Assembly (NCBI RefSeq): GCF_011634775.1
Contig: NZ_JAALXT010000001.1
Location: 1,417,061-1,481,060, forward strand
From: Thalassoroseus pseudoceratinae
GTDB taxonomy: Bacteria; Planctomycetota; Planctomycetia; Planctomycetales; Planctomycetaceae
Direction: 5' to 3'
DNA length: 64,000 nucleotides
In this document: positions 7,903-17,288 of the stretch, one piece after another
Numbering within the stretch: position 1 is the stretch's first letter
Layout: each line of letters opens with the position of its first letter
Notes under the pieces: model-generated
Seen by the model: the letters and a program-made list of their open reading frames with translations, nothing else
Told to the model about the DNA's origin: nothing
Database searches by the model: none
Translations under genes and position numbers: made by a program

Positions 7903-8205
7903 AATTGTCAACCGGCTTTGTCTTCCAAGGTGATGAGCTGTCAAGATGGTGTGGTCGGCGGAATCGACCTGATGAAATGTCAATTTGCCACACTGTCGTA
8001 CGGGAATCAAGGATTCTTCGGCCCTCGATCGCCGGTATCGCGGGACGCCGATCCCATGGAATCGTTTCAATCCGTGACACGGGAGGCGCGTATCGTTCTA
8101 GATCCGGAGAAATTTCACTTGCGACCTTCCCCAAGAGCCAAACCGACTATGATAATGCAAAGACGATCCTTTCCCCCCCATCTCATCACCGTATCGAACG
8201 GGCCC
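7903..8205. other. Divergent spacer between Ubl operon and EEP gene
   Basis: About 300 bases lie between the Ubl start and the preferred start of the EEP gene. They must hold the promoter of the nine-gene operon, but I could not pick out a convincing promoter pair on the minus strand. TTGACA-like boxes occur (for example TTGACAATT directly before the Ubl ATG) without good -10 partners. In-frame upstream codons for both flanking genes run into this region, but they show no ribosome site or family similarity. No other gene is visible. Confidence 0.5.
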
Positions 8206-9351
8206 ATGAATTCTTTTCTCATCTGGACCTCGCGTGTCCTCATCGGTGGTGTGCTGCTGCTGACAATCCTGCCCCTGTTCTCCAGCGGGTTTTGGGTGGT
8301 GCAGCTCTGCGACTTTCCTCGGGTCCAACTGACGCTGGTGCTGATTCTGCCGCTTTTGCTGCTTGGCATTCACTTCCAACGCACATCATTTCGACGCGAG
8401 CATGCCATTCTCGTGGGCTTGATGCTGCTCTTGGCCACATGGCAGATGAGTCATTTGGTTCCCTACACGCCATTGTGGGACAAGGAACTCCCCGACGCGG
8501 CCGCTGATGCGAAAGGCGACGTCCGCGTGCTTGTCGTGAATCTCAAGAAGGACAACACGCAGTTTGACGCGATGATCGCAATGATTCAGGACTACGAACC
8601 CGACCTGTTGTTGTTGATTGAATTCAATGAAGCATGGGCCAAAGGACTCAGTCCAATTTCGCAGAGGTATCCACAACAAGTGAACGAGATCCGCGACGAA
8701 GGTCTCGGTATTGCGTTGTGGAGTCGGCTGCCAGTCAAGAACGGAGAAATTCGCCACTTGGTTTCCGACCGACGTGCATCAATTTTCGCCACGATCGAAC
8801 TCAAGCCCAGCAAGCAGGTTCGCTTCGTGGGATTACATCCAACACCGCCTGGGTTGAAGGATTCCACGGGCAACGATCGGCGAAACAGCCGAATTCGTGA
8901 CGCGGAACTTGTTCTCGTCGCGGACGAAGTTGCCGACGATCCCGATGCTCGTTGGATCGTGGCGGGAGATTTCAACGATGTGGCTTGGTCCGCGACGACG
9001 GAGCTATTCAAAGAGCTGAGCGGACTCAAGGATCCCCGAATCGGACGTGAGTTGCTCACCACATACCATCAGAGTTATCCGCTGCTGCGTTACCCGATCG
9101 ACCATGTCTTTTTCTCAGAAGACACCCGCATCCATCGGATCGATCGCGTGGTCGCTCCCGGTTCCGACCATTTTGCTGTTTTCACGGTTGCCAGTCCGGT
9201 TCCCGGCGAGACGCCACCGGCAAATTCCAAAGACAAACAAAAAGCCAACGAGCTTGTCGAAGAGGGGAAGACAGACGCCGACAAACGCAATGTTGAACCC
9301 GGCGTCGATGACAACAGCGAGCCGAATTCATCTACGGACTCGACTCGCTGA
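8206..9351 (+). CDS. Membrane endonuclease/exonuclease/phosphatase (EEP) family protein
   Basis: From the ATG at 8206 the protein has 381 residues; ATGs at 8149 and 8155 are alternatives. Three hydrophobic segments fill residues 1-95. A C-terminal EEP hydrolase domain follows: VLVVNLKKDN, the metal-binding Glu in LLIEFNEAW, the catalytic region GLHPTPP, WIVAGDFNDV, and the terminal PGSDHFAVF. The fold cleaves phosphodiesters in nucleic acids, lipids or signalling molecules; the substrate is not predictable. The last about 45 residues are a charged low-complexity tail. It is divergent from the ubiquitin-like operon and convergent with the M56 gene (19-base gap). Family confidence is high; any link to the ubiquitin-like system is only positional. 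Confidence 0.88.
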   Translation: MNSFLIWTSRVLIGGVLLLTILPLFSSGFWVVQLCDFPRVQLTLVLILPLLLLGIHFQRTSFRREHAILVGLMLLLATWQMSHLVPYTPLWDKELPDAAADAKGDVRVLVVNLKKDNTQFDAMIAMIQDYEPDLLLLIEFNEAWAKGLSPISQRYPQQVNEIRDEGLGIALWSRLPVKNGEIRHLVSDRRASIFATIELKPSKQVRFVGLHPTPPGLKDSTGNDRRNSRIRDAELVLVADEVADDPDARWIVAGDFNDVAWSATTELFKELSGLKDPRIGRELLTTYHQSYPLLRYPIDHVFFSEDTRIHRIDRVVAPGSDHFAVFTVASPVPGETPPANSKDKQKANELVEEGKTDADKRNVEPGVDDNSEPNSSTDSTR

Positions 9352-9370
9352 AGTTTGCATCGCAGGACGC

Positions 9371-12300
9371 TCAACGAAAATCTTGAGGGATTCGTTGACC
9401 ATCCGCACGTTCGATGAGGAGTTTGAGCGTCTTGTCGCTGATATCATCTGAGACGAAGCGAACTGAACCGTCGGCCAATCCCGCATGAAAACCACCATCG
9501 AACCATCCCCCCACTTGAGGAGGTTTGTTCGCGTCGTATTTCAGATCCACGGGTTTCGTCCACGGAACCTCGGATTTGTTCTCCACCACGAAAATCGTGT
9601 TCGAGGTGCCATCCAGGATGTCTCGCAACCGCACTCCCATGATCTTCTTGGTTGCCGACTCCTTCGGCTTGCCAATTCCTGATCCACCATCTGACGCACC
9701 GCCGCCGAAAGCAAAACCGAAGCCGCCGCCAGGGACTCCCGCTTGGACGTCGATTCCGTCCTTCGTTCCAAACGCAGTCTCCACGCCAACAAACCCGACA
9801 TAGCCGGTATTGGTCGAGTCATCATCATCGAGCGGATGCCGAAACATCTTGGGCATTTGCTTGAGAATCTGTTGGTTGTGTTTGCTGTCCCAAGGTTCGT
9901 CCAGGTGATAACGCTCGTAGAGTTCAGCCTGATCGAGGAATGGCAGAATCGCCACCCGCCAGCTGTGCGGCGTTTTGCCGTCCGGCCCGATGACCACGGG
10001 TGGTGGAAAATGTTTGTGAAAATCGTGGTAGTTGTGCAACGCCAGCAAGATTTGCTTGAGGTCGTTCTTGGCAAGCGTGCGGCTGGCGGCGGCCTGAGCA
10101 TTACTGACAGCCGGAACGAGCAAAGATATCAAACGCTTGCTGGTGTTCGCGTCGATCTCCGTTTGAAGAGTCACCAACGTCGAGTTGTCTGCCCGAACCA
10201 CTTTTGCATTCGCCAAGACGGCGTCGGCCAGTTGCAGCATCGTTCCAATCGATTCGCGTTCGCCCGGTGGCAGATGCGGGACCATCTGCCGATTCTGATT
10301 CACCATGTTCTTGCCAACGTCCAACAGTGCGTTCAGATTTTCCTGAAGCTCATCAGCAACCGACGAGAGCGCCTGGGTTGCATCAAATCCCTCGCCTCCC
10401 AAGCCCTCGGCATAAGATTCTTCCGAACCAAACCCCCCGCCGCGTGAGGCCAACGGGGCAAAAGTCAACGCAAGTTTCAAGTCGTCCGCCATCGTTGCAG
10501 AGACAATCAGCGTGCCCGTCTTTTTCCAAAGACCATCGACGTTCGGATTCATTGCACCGAGACTCGGCGTAAGCTGGTTCAAACGATGCACATCGACCCA
10601 TCCAGCCACGTCGGCAAACTGGAAGTCCTCGAAGAACTTTTCCGCAGTCTTCTTGAGTTGATTGCGAGCCGTTATCATCCCGTGCAGTCCGTCTTCGCGT
10701 GGCGAAGCGGCGAAAGAAGAGTCATCAAGGAACCAAAAACTGGTCTTGTTCTCGTTATCACGAAGATAGATTTGTCCGCCATACGTCCCCGAGCGAACGT
10801 TCGGCGTCAACTGTCGCACCACCGAAGCCTGATCCAACGGCCGCACCGATCGCACATAAAAACCTGCCAGTTCCGGCCCGATGTGTTGCAAGCCCGGAGC
10901 ACCACCCGCAGGGTCCATCATGCCTGGCCCCCCCATCGCCATCCCACCCATCATTCCTTCGCCGCCGCCGAAGCCGGTATTATTGCCGAGCATTTGATTT
11001 CCATCGGGGCCGAGATCGAAATAGAAAACGACCTGTTCGGTGTCTCGCAAACCAACTCCCAAATTCTTCTCGATGTTGGAAGCCTCCAAGAGTTTCACGA
11101 ATGGCCCGAGCGACGGATGGTTCAAAATCCGTGCCGGACGGATGCCGAACGTCGCGATTGCATTGCTTGGACGCAAACTCATGTCGAACGCCCGCGTTTC
11201 CGCCGGTTCGTTTCGGCTTCCTTCCTTTGCAGCCTGCGGACGATTCGAATTTGGATCCGCAGGGGATTTACCACTGGAAAATGCACTCCCATTGCGCGCC
11301 GCCGACTGATCGGACTGTGCTTGCAGCCAATTGGAAGGTCGCACACCGATCGCCATCACTCCCAACACCAGCACACCAACCAGCAGCCCCCAGCGAAGCC
11401 TCGGCGGTGTGTTCGTCTGCAGCTTCTTATTATTGCGTAGCATGTCGACTCTCCTCATCAACGCATTCCGAGTGGGAAGAAACGCTCGAACCGGCCAACA
11501 AGTGCGTCCGGAAGATCGAGCCAAAGCCATCTGTGTGAGTACCTTCAAATACGGTTCATTACCGCCTACCTGACCGGCGGCGTTCGCGTCGGCAGTCAGT
11601 TCTTGATCCATCCGCAACCGAGCCGTCAACCAATGAACCAGCGGATGATAGAAGTGCAGCGTCCGCACACATTCGGCGACAAATGTGGTCAGCCAATCCC
11701 GATGCACAATGTGACTCAACTCGTGAGCCAACACCGCTTCCCGCTCAACAGCCGACCAACTCCGCCACGTCCTAGGCAGCAGAATCACCGGTCGTCGCCA
11801 ACCGGTTGTCGCGGCTGAGTTCAATCGTTTGGATTCGATCAAGCGAATACGTTTGGCTACATTGGGCTTCGTCCATTCGGAAACAAAACGGTTCAGCTCG
11901 GGATCATCCACGACCGGCCCGCGACACTCACGCCACAAGAGCCCCCAAGCCACCAGCAACCGAATCAGTCCCAATCCCAAACCGATCAGATATGCCGTCA
12001 CCAGATAACGCTGCCAACTCCAGATGACTGCGGACGATTCTTCCAAATCGCTCGCACGCGGTTCTTGCAACGCTTCAACGAAGCCATCCCAAGCCGCTGA
12101 CCACACTGGTTCCGCCTCGATCGAGACTCGTTCCACATGCGGTTGGCTCGGCACTGCGGTATTGGTGACATCATTCGGCGTGAAAGCCGTTTCTGTCATA
12201 TTCTCGATGCGGTTCGATGGCGAGGTTTCTGACGTTTCCGGCTGCGGATTCCTATTGAGCACGGATGCCCAACTCGGGACGGGCAGGGGAGCAAACACGG

Positions 12301-12448
12301 TCACCAAGCCAATCGCCACCAATCCTAGGAAAGCGACTTCCGCCCGCAATGACGGTCCACGTTTGCGAATCGACAGGCAGAGCAGCAACGCCGCGGTCGA
12401 TACCAACGTGACCTGACACACACACCACAGACCAGCGGAAACACTCAT
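9371..12448 (-). CDS. BlaR1-like M56 peptidase fused to DUF1559 domain
   Basis: The protein has 1025 residues. The N-terminal 380 are a BlaR1/MecR1-type integral membrane M56 peptidase. There are TM segments at about 5-25, 35-60 and 145-165, the zinc site LAHELSHIVH with His242 and Glu243, and a further TM near 355. A periplasmic region follows, with Gly/Met-rich stretches. From about residue 785 there is a DUF1559-like domain (LHNYHDFHKHFPPP, WRVAILPFLDQ, and the terminal FHAGLADGSVRFV, similar to the H-x-DG motif of that family). In BlaR1 the outer domain senses a signal and the peptidase then destroys the BlaI repressor. Here DUF1559 replaces the penicillin-binding sensor. The start overlaps the blaI-type gene by four bases (ATGA). 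Confidence 0.88.
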   Translation of the reverse strand: MSVSAGLWCVCQVTLVSTAALLLCLSIRKRGPSLRAEVAFLGLVAIGLVTVFAPLPVPSWASVLNRNPQPETSETSPSNRIENMTETAFTPNDVTNTAVPSQPHVERVSIEAEPVWSAAWDGFVEALQEPRASDLEESSAVIWSWQRYLVTAYLIGLGLGLIRLLVAWGLLWRECRGPVVDDPELNRFVSEWTKPNVAKRIRLIESKRLNSAATTGWRRPVILLPRTWRSWSAVEREAVLAHELSHIVHRDWLTTFVAECVRTLHFYHPLVHWLTARLRMDQELTADANAAGQVGGNEPYLKVLTQMALARSSGRTCWPVRAFLPTRNALMRRVDMLRNNKKLQTNTPPRLRWGLLVGVLVLGVMAIGVRPSNWLQAQSDQSAARNGSAFSSGKSPADPNSNRPQAAKEGSRNEPAETRAFDMSLRPSNAIATFGIRPARILNHPSLGPFVKLLEASNIEKNLGVGLRDTEQVVFYFDLGPDGNQMLGNNTGFGGGEGMMGGMAMGGPGMMDPAGGAPGLQHIGPELAGFYVRSVRPLDQASVVRQLTPNVRSGTYGGQIYLRDNENKTSFWFLDDSSFAASPREDGLHGMITARNQLKKTAEKFFEDFQFADVAGWVDVHRLNQLTPSLGAMNPNVDGLWKKTGTLIVSATMADDLKLALTFAPLASRGGGFGSEESYAEGLGGEGFDATQALSSVADELQENLNALLDVGKNMVNQNRQMVPHLPPGERESIGTMLQLADAVLANAKVVRADNSTLVTLQTEIDANTSKRLISLLVPAVSNAQAAASRTLAKNDLKQILLALHNYHDFHKHFPPPVVIGPDGKTPHSWRVAILPFLDQAELYERYHLDEPWDSKHNQQILKQMPKMFRHPLDDDDSTNTGYVGFVGVETAFGTKDGIDVQAGVPGGGFGFAFGGGASDGGSGIGKPKESATKKIMGVRLRDILDGTSNTIFVVENKSEVPWTKPVDLKYDANKPPQVGGWFDGGFHAGLADGSVRFVSDDISDKTLKLLIERADGQRIPQDFR

Positions 12449-12840
12449 GATTGACTCTCCCGCAAGATGTCTTCCAAAACCTGGCGTTCGCGATCTGTGA
12501 GTTCCTGCTCGTCCACGAGTTGTTTCAACAACAACTCCCGCGATCCGCGAAACACACGGTCGAGTAAGTCACCAAGCAAGCTCCCGGAGACATCTTCGAA
12601 CGACCTTCGAGCGCGATAGCAGAACGGTCGTTCCGACTTGGTTTGATCGAGAAAATTCTTCTCCATTAAAATCCGAACCAAGGTGGCCACCGTCGTGTAG
12701 GCCAGCTCTATCTTCGAGGCGGCCAGCCGGTCTCGAACTTCCGCAACCGTCAATTCGGAATCAGTCTCGGGCAAGTCCCAAAAAATCTGCATGATTTCCA
12801 GTTCTCGATCTGTCAACTCTTTGGCACGCGGCCGAGCCAT
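12445..12840 (-). CDS. BlaI/MecI/CopY-family repressor
   Basis: The 131-residue protein starts at ATG 12840, seven bases after GGAGG; a TTG two codons upstream is less likely. The N-terminal winged helix reads LTDRELEIMQIFWDLPE, then LTVAEVRDRLA, and AYTTVATLVRILMEKNFL for the recognition helix and wing. The C-terminal half is the helical dimerisation region (GSLLGDLLDRVFRGSRELL). Such repressors bind dyads as dimers and are cleaved when the partner M56 peptidase is activated. The partner gene overlaps it by four bases, so the two are co-translated. A 14-base dyad inside its own promoter suggests autoregulation. Confidence 0.93.
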   Translation of the reverse strand: MARPRAKELTDRELEIMQIFWDLPETDSELTVAEVRDRLAASKIELAYTTVATLVRILMEKNFLDQTKSERPFCYRARRSFEDVSGSLLGDLLDRVFRGSRELLLKQLVDEQELTDRERQVLEDILRESQS

Positions 12841-12878
12841 CGCCAAACCTCCACATTTGGTTTTTTAGATTTGGTTTC

Positions 12879-12906
12879 ATAGTAATCACGATTACGGAAA
12901 CGTCAA
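12879..12906 (-). promoter_or_regulatory. Candidate blaI-type promoter with dyad operator
   Basis: Read on the minus strand, TTGACG (12906-12901) and TACTAT (12884-12879) are spaced by 16 bases. The perfect dyad GTAATC-AC-GATTAC (12882-12895) lies in the spacer and overlaps the -10 box. A repressor bound there would block its own promoter. This is sequence inference; the dyad resembles BlaI/MecI operators in layout rather than in exact bases. Confidence 0.5.
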
Positions 12907-12944
12907 CAAGAATCTCAGAGAAAACTTTCGGCGGGAATTCGCAA

Positions 12945-13415
12945 TCAGACGGGAAGTTCGCGGGCCATGCGATAGTTGACCATTTCCACGCCGCGACAAA
13001 CCACGATCTGCCGTTCCAGCGTTGCAAAACCGTGACGTTCAAAGAAGGGGCGGGCGGTGATGCTGGCTTCCACCGTGAGTCGCGGCAGCGACTGCCGAGT
13101 CGCTTCTTCGAAGATGGTCGTGATTAACCCTCGACCAATTCCGATCCCCTGATGATCTGCCGACACATAAAACCGATCGATGTGCCCGTTTGGTTCCAAT
13201 TCACCAAACCCGATCGGTCGCTCGTTCTGCTCCGCGACAATGACGAATCGCCCGGTAAACCGATCGGCCCAGGCGATGTCATCAATGTCGTCCGACGCCC
13301 AAGCCTCAATTTGCTCAGGCGTGTAGTCGCGGCAGTTGATTCGTTGAATTGTATCGCGAAAGAGAGACAACAATTCGGATGCATCGCCCGCTTGATAGGG
13401 GCGGAGTTTCCACAT
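12945..13415 (-). CDS. GNAT-family N-acetyltransferase
   Basis: The 156-residue protein begins MWKLRPYQAGDASELLSLF, the usual GNAT start, at ATG 13415. It lies only four bases downstream of the DUF1501 stop. The acetyl-CoA-binding motif is IDRFYVSADHQGIGIGRGL (pyrophosphate loop Q-G-I-G-I-G) at about residues 93-111. The C-terminal PFFERHGFATLERQ is also typical. It transfers an acetyl group to an amine on an unknown small molecule or protein. The longer upstream reading would run into the DUF1501 coding end and is rejected. The family is certain, the substrate unknown, and a functional link to the DUF1501 gene is doubtful. Confidence 0.9.
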   Translation of the reverse strand: MWKLRPYQAGDASELLSLFRDTIQRINCRDYTPEQIEAWASDDIDDIAWADRFTGRFVIVAEQNERPIGFGELEPNGHIDRFYVSADHQGIGIGRGLITTIFEEATRQSLPRLTVEASITARPFFERHGFATLERQIVVCRGVEMVNYRMARELPV

Positions 13416-13419
13416 CGAA

Positions 13420-14799
13420 TCAGAACAATTCCGAGATCGGTTGGCCGCCTTCTTCGACGATTGGGATCGGCCGACCTTGCGGGTTTGTCCAATGTGATTG
13501 GAGATCGATGTCGAGATGTTGGAACACCGTGGCTGCCAAGTCTTGTGGACGAACGGCTCGTGATTGGATCGCTCCACCTTGCCGATCGGTACTACCGATG
13601 GCTTGACCGTGATTCAATCCGCCACCGGCGGCGAGCATCGACATCACCGGCGTCCAGTGATCGCGTCCCAATTCATTGTTGATTCGTGGAGAGCGTCCGA
13701 ATTCGCCCATCATCAACACCAGCGTTTCGTCGAGCAATCCCCGTTCTTCCAGATCGGTGACCAAACCGTACATGGCACGATCGACTCGCGGCAGCAGCGG
13801 TTTCAATCCCTTCTCGATTCCGCCCCAACGCACGTTGTCGCCGTGGTGATCGAAGTACCCCCAGGCACCGCTAACCAGCACGAAGGACACACCGTTTTCC
13901 ACCAAACGCCGAGCCAACAACGCCTTTTGTCCAACGCTCGTTTGCCCGTATCGTTCTTTCAACTCCGCTGATTCATCGTCCAGACTGAACGCTTCTTGAA
14001 CCTTGCCGGAGAGAACCATGTCAACCGCTTGCTGTGTGAAACGATCACTTTGAGCCAACGTGTTGCTTTGATCCAAATCCTTCTGGAGACGATCAAACTG
14101 CCGACGCAAACCCGCCCGATCTTGCAAACGATCGACAGAAACGCCTTTCGGCATGGCGAACTTACCCGCGAGTTCCATTCCCTTCACGGGTTCAAAATCT
14201 GAGCCCATCATGCCTGCACCGTACACATCGGCGGCCCAGCTATCCGCGAGCCCGACAAACGCCGGCATGTTGGGATTGTTCGAGCCGCGAAACTTCGCCG
14301 CAATGGATCCCATCGAAGGATATCCGGCCCCGTCTTTGCCATCGTTCGTGCGACGTGCCAGGGGATTTCCGGCTTGCATCGTGATTGGCGTGTGATTACT
14401 GGCCGTCGTGTCCACAGAGCGAATCACCGACAGGCGATCTGCAATCGATGCTTGCAACGGCATGTGCTCCGAGAATCGCACGCCCGGAATCTTCGTTGCA
14501 ATGTCACCAAACGGACTTCGGATTTCGACGGGAGCATCCGGCTTTGGGTCCCACATGTCAATTTGACTCGGTCCGCCGGACAGCCAGAAGAGAATCACAG
14601 ATTTCTTCGGCGTTCCTGTCGGACTGGCTGCGGCTTGGCGAAGCACACTCGGAAGCGACAACCCCGCCATTCCGGCTAAACCGGTCTGCAAGAACCAACG
14701 TCGCGAACCACCCACGCGAATCAAATCCCGTGCGGCGGGCGCAAACGGAGAACGGGCAACTTGTTGGGCGTGACTTGCAGCATGCGGTGAGTGAGTCAT
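13420..14799 (-). CDS. DUF1501 domain secreted protein
   Basis: The 459-residue protein starts at ATG 14799, about eight bases after GAGAG; a TTG five codons upstream is the alternative. A Tat-type signal (SRRWFLQTGLAGMAGLSLP) precedes the DUF1501 domain. That domain shows VILFWLSGGPSQIDMWDPKP, SNHTPITMQAG, AWGYFDHHGDN and VLMMGEFGRSPRIN, resembling alkaline-phosphatase-superfamily (sulfatase-like) metal sites. These proteins are abundant in planctomycetes, where they often pair with DUF1549/DUF1553 cytochrome-like proteins; no such partner is adjacent here. It probably acts in the periplasm. The family call is firm and the biochemical activity unknown. Confidence 0.92.
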   Translation of the reverse strand: MTHSPHAASHAQQVARSPFAPAARDLIRVGGSRRWFLQTGLAGMAGLSLPSVLRQAAASPTGTPKKSVILFWLSGGPSQIDMWDPKPDAPVEIRSPFGDIATKIPGVRFSEHMPLQASIADRLSVIRSVDTTASNHTPITMQAGNPLARRTNDGKDGAGYPSMGSIAAKFRGSNNPNMPAFVGLADSWAADVYGAGMMGSDFEPVKGMELAGKFAMPKGVSVDRLQDRAGLRRQFDRLQKDLDQSNTLAQSDRFTQQAVDMVLSGKVQEAFSLDDESAELKERYGQTSVGQKALLARRLVENGVSFVLVSGAWGYFDHHGDNVRWGGIEKGLKPLLPRVDRAMYGLVTDLEERGLLDETLVLMMGEFGRSPRINNELGRDHWTPVMSMLAAGGGLNHGQAIGSTDRQGGAIQSRAVRPQDLAATVFQHLDIDLQSHWTNPQGRPIPIVEEGGQPISELF

Positions 14800-14916
14800 A
14801 TTCCGTACTCTCAATCGGGCGAGATCGATGGGGGGAGGCGCGTCAACAAATACTCTTATCGACAGTTTAACAAATCAACATTCGTTGTCACGTCCGAATC
14901 TCACACGATTCTCGAT

Positions 14917-15651
14917 TCATGATTCCCCACGAAGACGCTGGGTGAGTTTCGCAATCACAGCGGCACATTCTTTGCGAGCTTCCGCAAGCCCACTTGGAGT
15001 AACATTCCCCGCTTTACAGTAATCCAGCACGATATCCTCAGCGGCCATCAACTCTTTGCAAGCGTCCGGAATCTCGGAGGCGATTTCGGGGGGAATCGTG
15101 GAAACACCGTTCAAGTCGCCGTGAAGCAGGTCGCCAGGATAGACGATGATCCCGCCCACACTGATCGGCACGTTGATATCTAAAATATGACAGTACCCGT
15201 GTGAGCAGGTTTCGCCGTTCGTGAACACTGGGAAGCCGAGAGCTTCGACTTGGTCCAAATCCCGACCCGTGCCGGAGGTGATCAGTCCTTTTGCTCCAAA
15301 GGCCTGGTAGGTCGTACACATCACCTCGCCGAATGTCGCGGAGGTCGTGGGTTCATCGAGATCCTGAAACACGACGACTGGCGGACCGGGAAGTTCGTCG
15401 AACCGGGCCACTTGTTGATCGAGACTCGCATAAACGTCGCCCCCGCGTGGTGGAGCCATCGACCGAAACTGCGATGTCAACGCATATCCCACCATCGGCG
15501 GCATCTTGGGGAAACTCGCCTTGATGGAGTGGTTCATGTACCCCGTGTTGCGAGGGCGAACGTCCCATAACTCAATGACATTGCAAACGGTCGGTGTATC
15601 GTACTTGGCGAGAGCGGCAAGTTGGTCATTGGTCAGGCCGGGAGTGGTCAT
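14917..15651 (-). CDS. RraA-family protein (aldolase/HMG-aldolase-like)
   Basis: The protein has 244 residues from ATG 15651 (a TTG at 15690 is the alternative). The RraA-like core shows [12 protein letters not shown] at the start and the central motif [20 protein letters not shown], which holds the Arg-Asp pair used for metal and oxaloacetate/4-hydroxy-4-methyl-2-oxoglutarate binding. It continues with [21 protein letters not shown]. Family members are either class II pyruvate aldolases or RNase E inhibitors; the extra length compared with E. coli RraA (about 160 residues) favours a metabolic enzyme. The start overlaps the upstream membrane protein gene by 26 bases, suggesting coupled translation. 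Confidence 0.85.
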   Translation of the reverse strand: MTTPGLTNDQLAALAKYDTPTVCNVIELWDVRPRNTGYMNHSIKASFPKMPPMVGYALTSQFRSMAPPRGGDVYASLDQQVARFDELPGPPVVVFQDLDEPTTSATFGEVMCTTYQAFGAKGLITSGTGRDLDQVEALGFPVFTNGETCSHGYCHILDINVPISVGGIIVYPGDLLHGDLNGVSTIPPEIASEIPDACKELMAAEDIVLDYCKAGNVTPSGLAEARKECAAVIAKLTQRLRGES

Positions 15652-16174
15652 CGTGGAGTCCTGCTTCGGTGGTGAATTCTGGATCGGCAACGAGGTCTTC
15701 GTCCGTCAACGACGGATCAAACCTCGGATCGAGCGGACCACCATACCAAACATTCACACCGACGGCACCCAAACCCGCGATGAGCAGCAACAGGTATCCC
15801 AACCAATACGCGGGCAGTGATTCGAACTCCCAACCGTGATGACCGGCGAACACACACGCCAATCCAACGACCAACAAGAAACCGAGAGAGATCAACCGCC
15901 AACGGCAGCGTTTTTGAAGCAGTTGTCGCGGTGCCGAGATCGATTCAGCAATGTGATCGGCCACGAATTTTTCATCGGACTTCTGGCCCAACCAGGCCAA
16001 TCCCAGGACAATCGGCCAAGCCACGACTGCGAACAGCAACCCCCAACCAAGATCCGGTTGTCGATCGTCAGTCAATAGCCCCACCACTAGGACCACCGTA
16101 AGCCCACCAAACAGCAGGTGGATTTGAAAGGCGTCGCCACTGCGTAGGAATCGACGGAATTCGGGCGAGAACAT
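15626..16174 (-). CDS. Four-TM membrane protein of unknown function
   Basis: The protein has 182 residues from ATG 16174, five bases after GGAGGG. There are four hydrophobic segments: [51 protein letters not shown] and [20 protein letters not shown]. The C-terminal tail is acidic. No family was recognised. It lies between scpA and the RraA-like gene on the same strand, with a 92-base gap after scpA and an overlap with the RraA-like gene. Confidence 0.75.
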   Translation of the reverse strand: MFSPEFRRFLRSGDAFQIHLLFGGLTVVLVVGLLTDDRQPDLGWGLLFAVVAWPIVLGLAWLGQKSDEKFVADHIAESISAPRQLLQKRCRWRLISLGFLLVVGLACVFAGHHGWEFESLPAYWLGYLLLLIAGLGAVGVNVWYGGPLDPRFDPSLTDEDLVADPEFTTEAGLHDDHSRPDQ

Positions 16175-16266
16175 CGCTGCCCTCCGGCATTCAATCAAGA
16201 GAGTGAACCCAACGTGTTCCCAGATCGTAAAACGAACGCTGGCGAATTTCGAGTTGGTCGACTCAA

Positions 16267-17115
16267 TCAAGCCGCCTGTTGTAGCGGCGGCTCTTCCTCG
16301 GAGTCGTCCGGAGCTTCTGTTTGCTCGGTCGAGGGTTCTGCCTGTTCAGGCTGGGGTTGCGGTGCTGGTTCTTGTTCCGATTCTTCCAACGGTGGCAAGA
16401 CGGTGATTTCGCCGTAATCGGCGGGCTGCTCGGCTCGGAAGCTGTAGTGACGGATCAGCTCTAGAATCGCCAGAAACACACCGACAATTCGGCTACGTTC
16501 GTTTTCGCCTTGGAAGAAATCGCTGAATTTCACACGCCCCGACTTCATCACGCGATCGCGGATGCGGTCCATGTGGACGGAAATTGGGGTGTCGTCGTAG
16601 CGGATGTTCGCATGCGACGGTTCTTCCGTCTTCGTCTTGACGATTCGCCCGAGAGCACTCACCAAGTCCCACAATTCCACATCACGAATGTAATCGGCCG
16701 ACGGGTCCTTGCCGCCACGCGGACGGTCGTCGGTCAAACGTGGGAAACGTTCCTGCCAGATCGCCGCTTGTTCTTCGAGTGCCGTCGCCGCTTCCTTGAA
16801 CTTCTTGTATTCCAACAATTGCTGGATCAGTTCACTTCGTGGATCGCGATCTTCGGTGTCGTCTTGCGATTCCTCAGGACGAGGCAGCACCTCGCGACTC
16901 TTAATCTCAACCAGCGTGCTCGCCATCACGATGAAGTCGCCGACAAGATCAAGATCGATCCATTCGAGAACTTCGAGAAACTCGGCAAACTGGGAGGTAA
17001 TCTTCGCGATCGGCAATTCGCGGATATCCAGCTCGCTCCGCTCGACCAGGTAAAGCAATAGGTCGAGCGGACCGCTGAAAATGTCTAATTCGACTCGGTA
17101 CAACGCAGTAGTCAT
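16267..17115 (-). CDS. scpA: Segregation and condensation protein A
   Basis: The protein has 282 residues from ATG 17115. The N-terminus shows the ScpA signature (YRVELDIFSGPLDLLLYLVE, then LDIRELPIAKIT and FIVMASTLVEIKSREVLPRP). It is a kleisin that bridges Smc heads in the chromosome-condensing Smc-ScpAB complex. The C-terminal winged-helix part (VKFSDFFQGENERSRIVGVF, then EITVLPPL) is present, followed by a Glu/Gln/Pro-rich tail of about 35 residues that is longer than usual. The partner scpB is not adjacent in this window. No ribosome site is obvious at the chosen start, but the TTG upstream is no better. Confidence 0.93.
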   Translation of the reverse strand: MTTALYRVELDIFSGPLDLLLYLVERSELDIRELPIAKITSQFAEFLEVLEWIDLDLVGDFIVMASTLVEIKSREVLPRPEESQDDTEDRDPRSELIQQLLEYKKFKEAATALEEQAAIWQERFPRLTDDRPRGGKDPSADYIRDVELWDLVSALGRIVKTKTEEPSHANIRYDDTPISVHMDRIRDRVMKSGRVKFSDFFQGENERSRIVGVFLAILELIRHYSFRAEQPADYGEITVLPPLEESEQEPAPQPQPEQAEPSTEQTEAPDDSEEEPPLQQAA

Positions 17116-17288
17116 CGAAGCCGATCGGGGGAGGAGTTGTTGGATTCCGTCGATACGCAATCAAACGCTGTCTGCGCATCGATCTAGAATCGTTATCGTC
17201 ACCAGTACCGTCACGACTTGAATAATTCGCAAAGTCGATGCGGTCAACCCAGCTTCTCCGAGATCGGCCCCAATCCGCGAGCTTCCGC

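Noticed and set aside
7654..8205. N-terminal extension of the EEP protein running antisense to the Ubl
   Set aside because: The extension has no family similarity; the protein's membrane segments start after ATG 8206.
8206..9351. EEP gene as a tenth member of the ubiquitin-like system
   Set aside because: It is divergent, separated by about 300 bases, and of a common independent family; there is only positional evidence.
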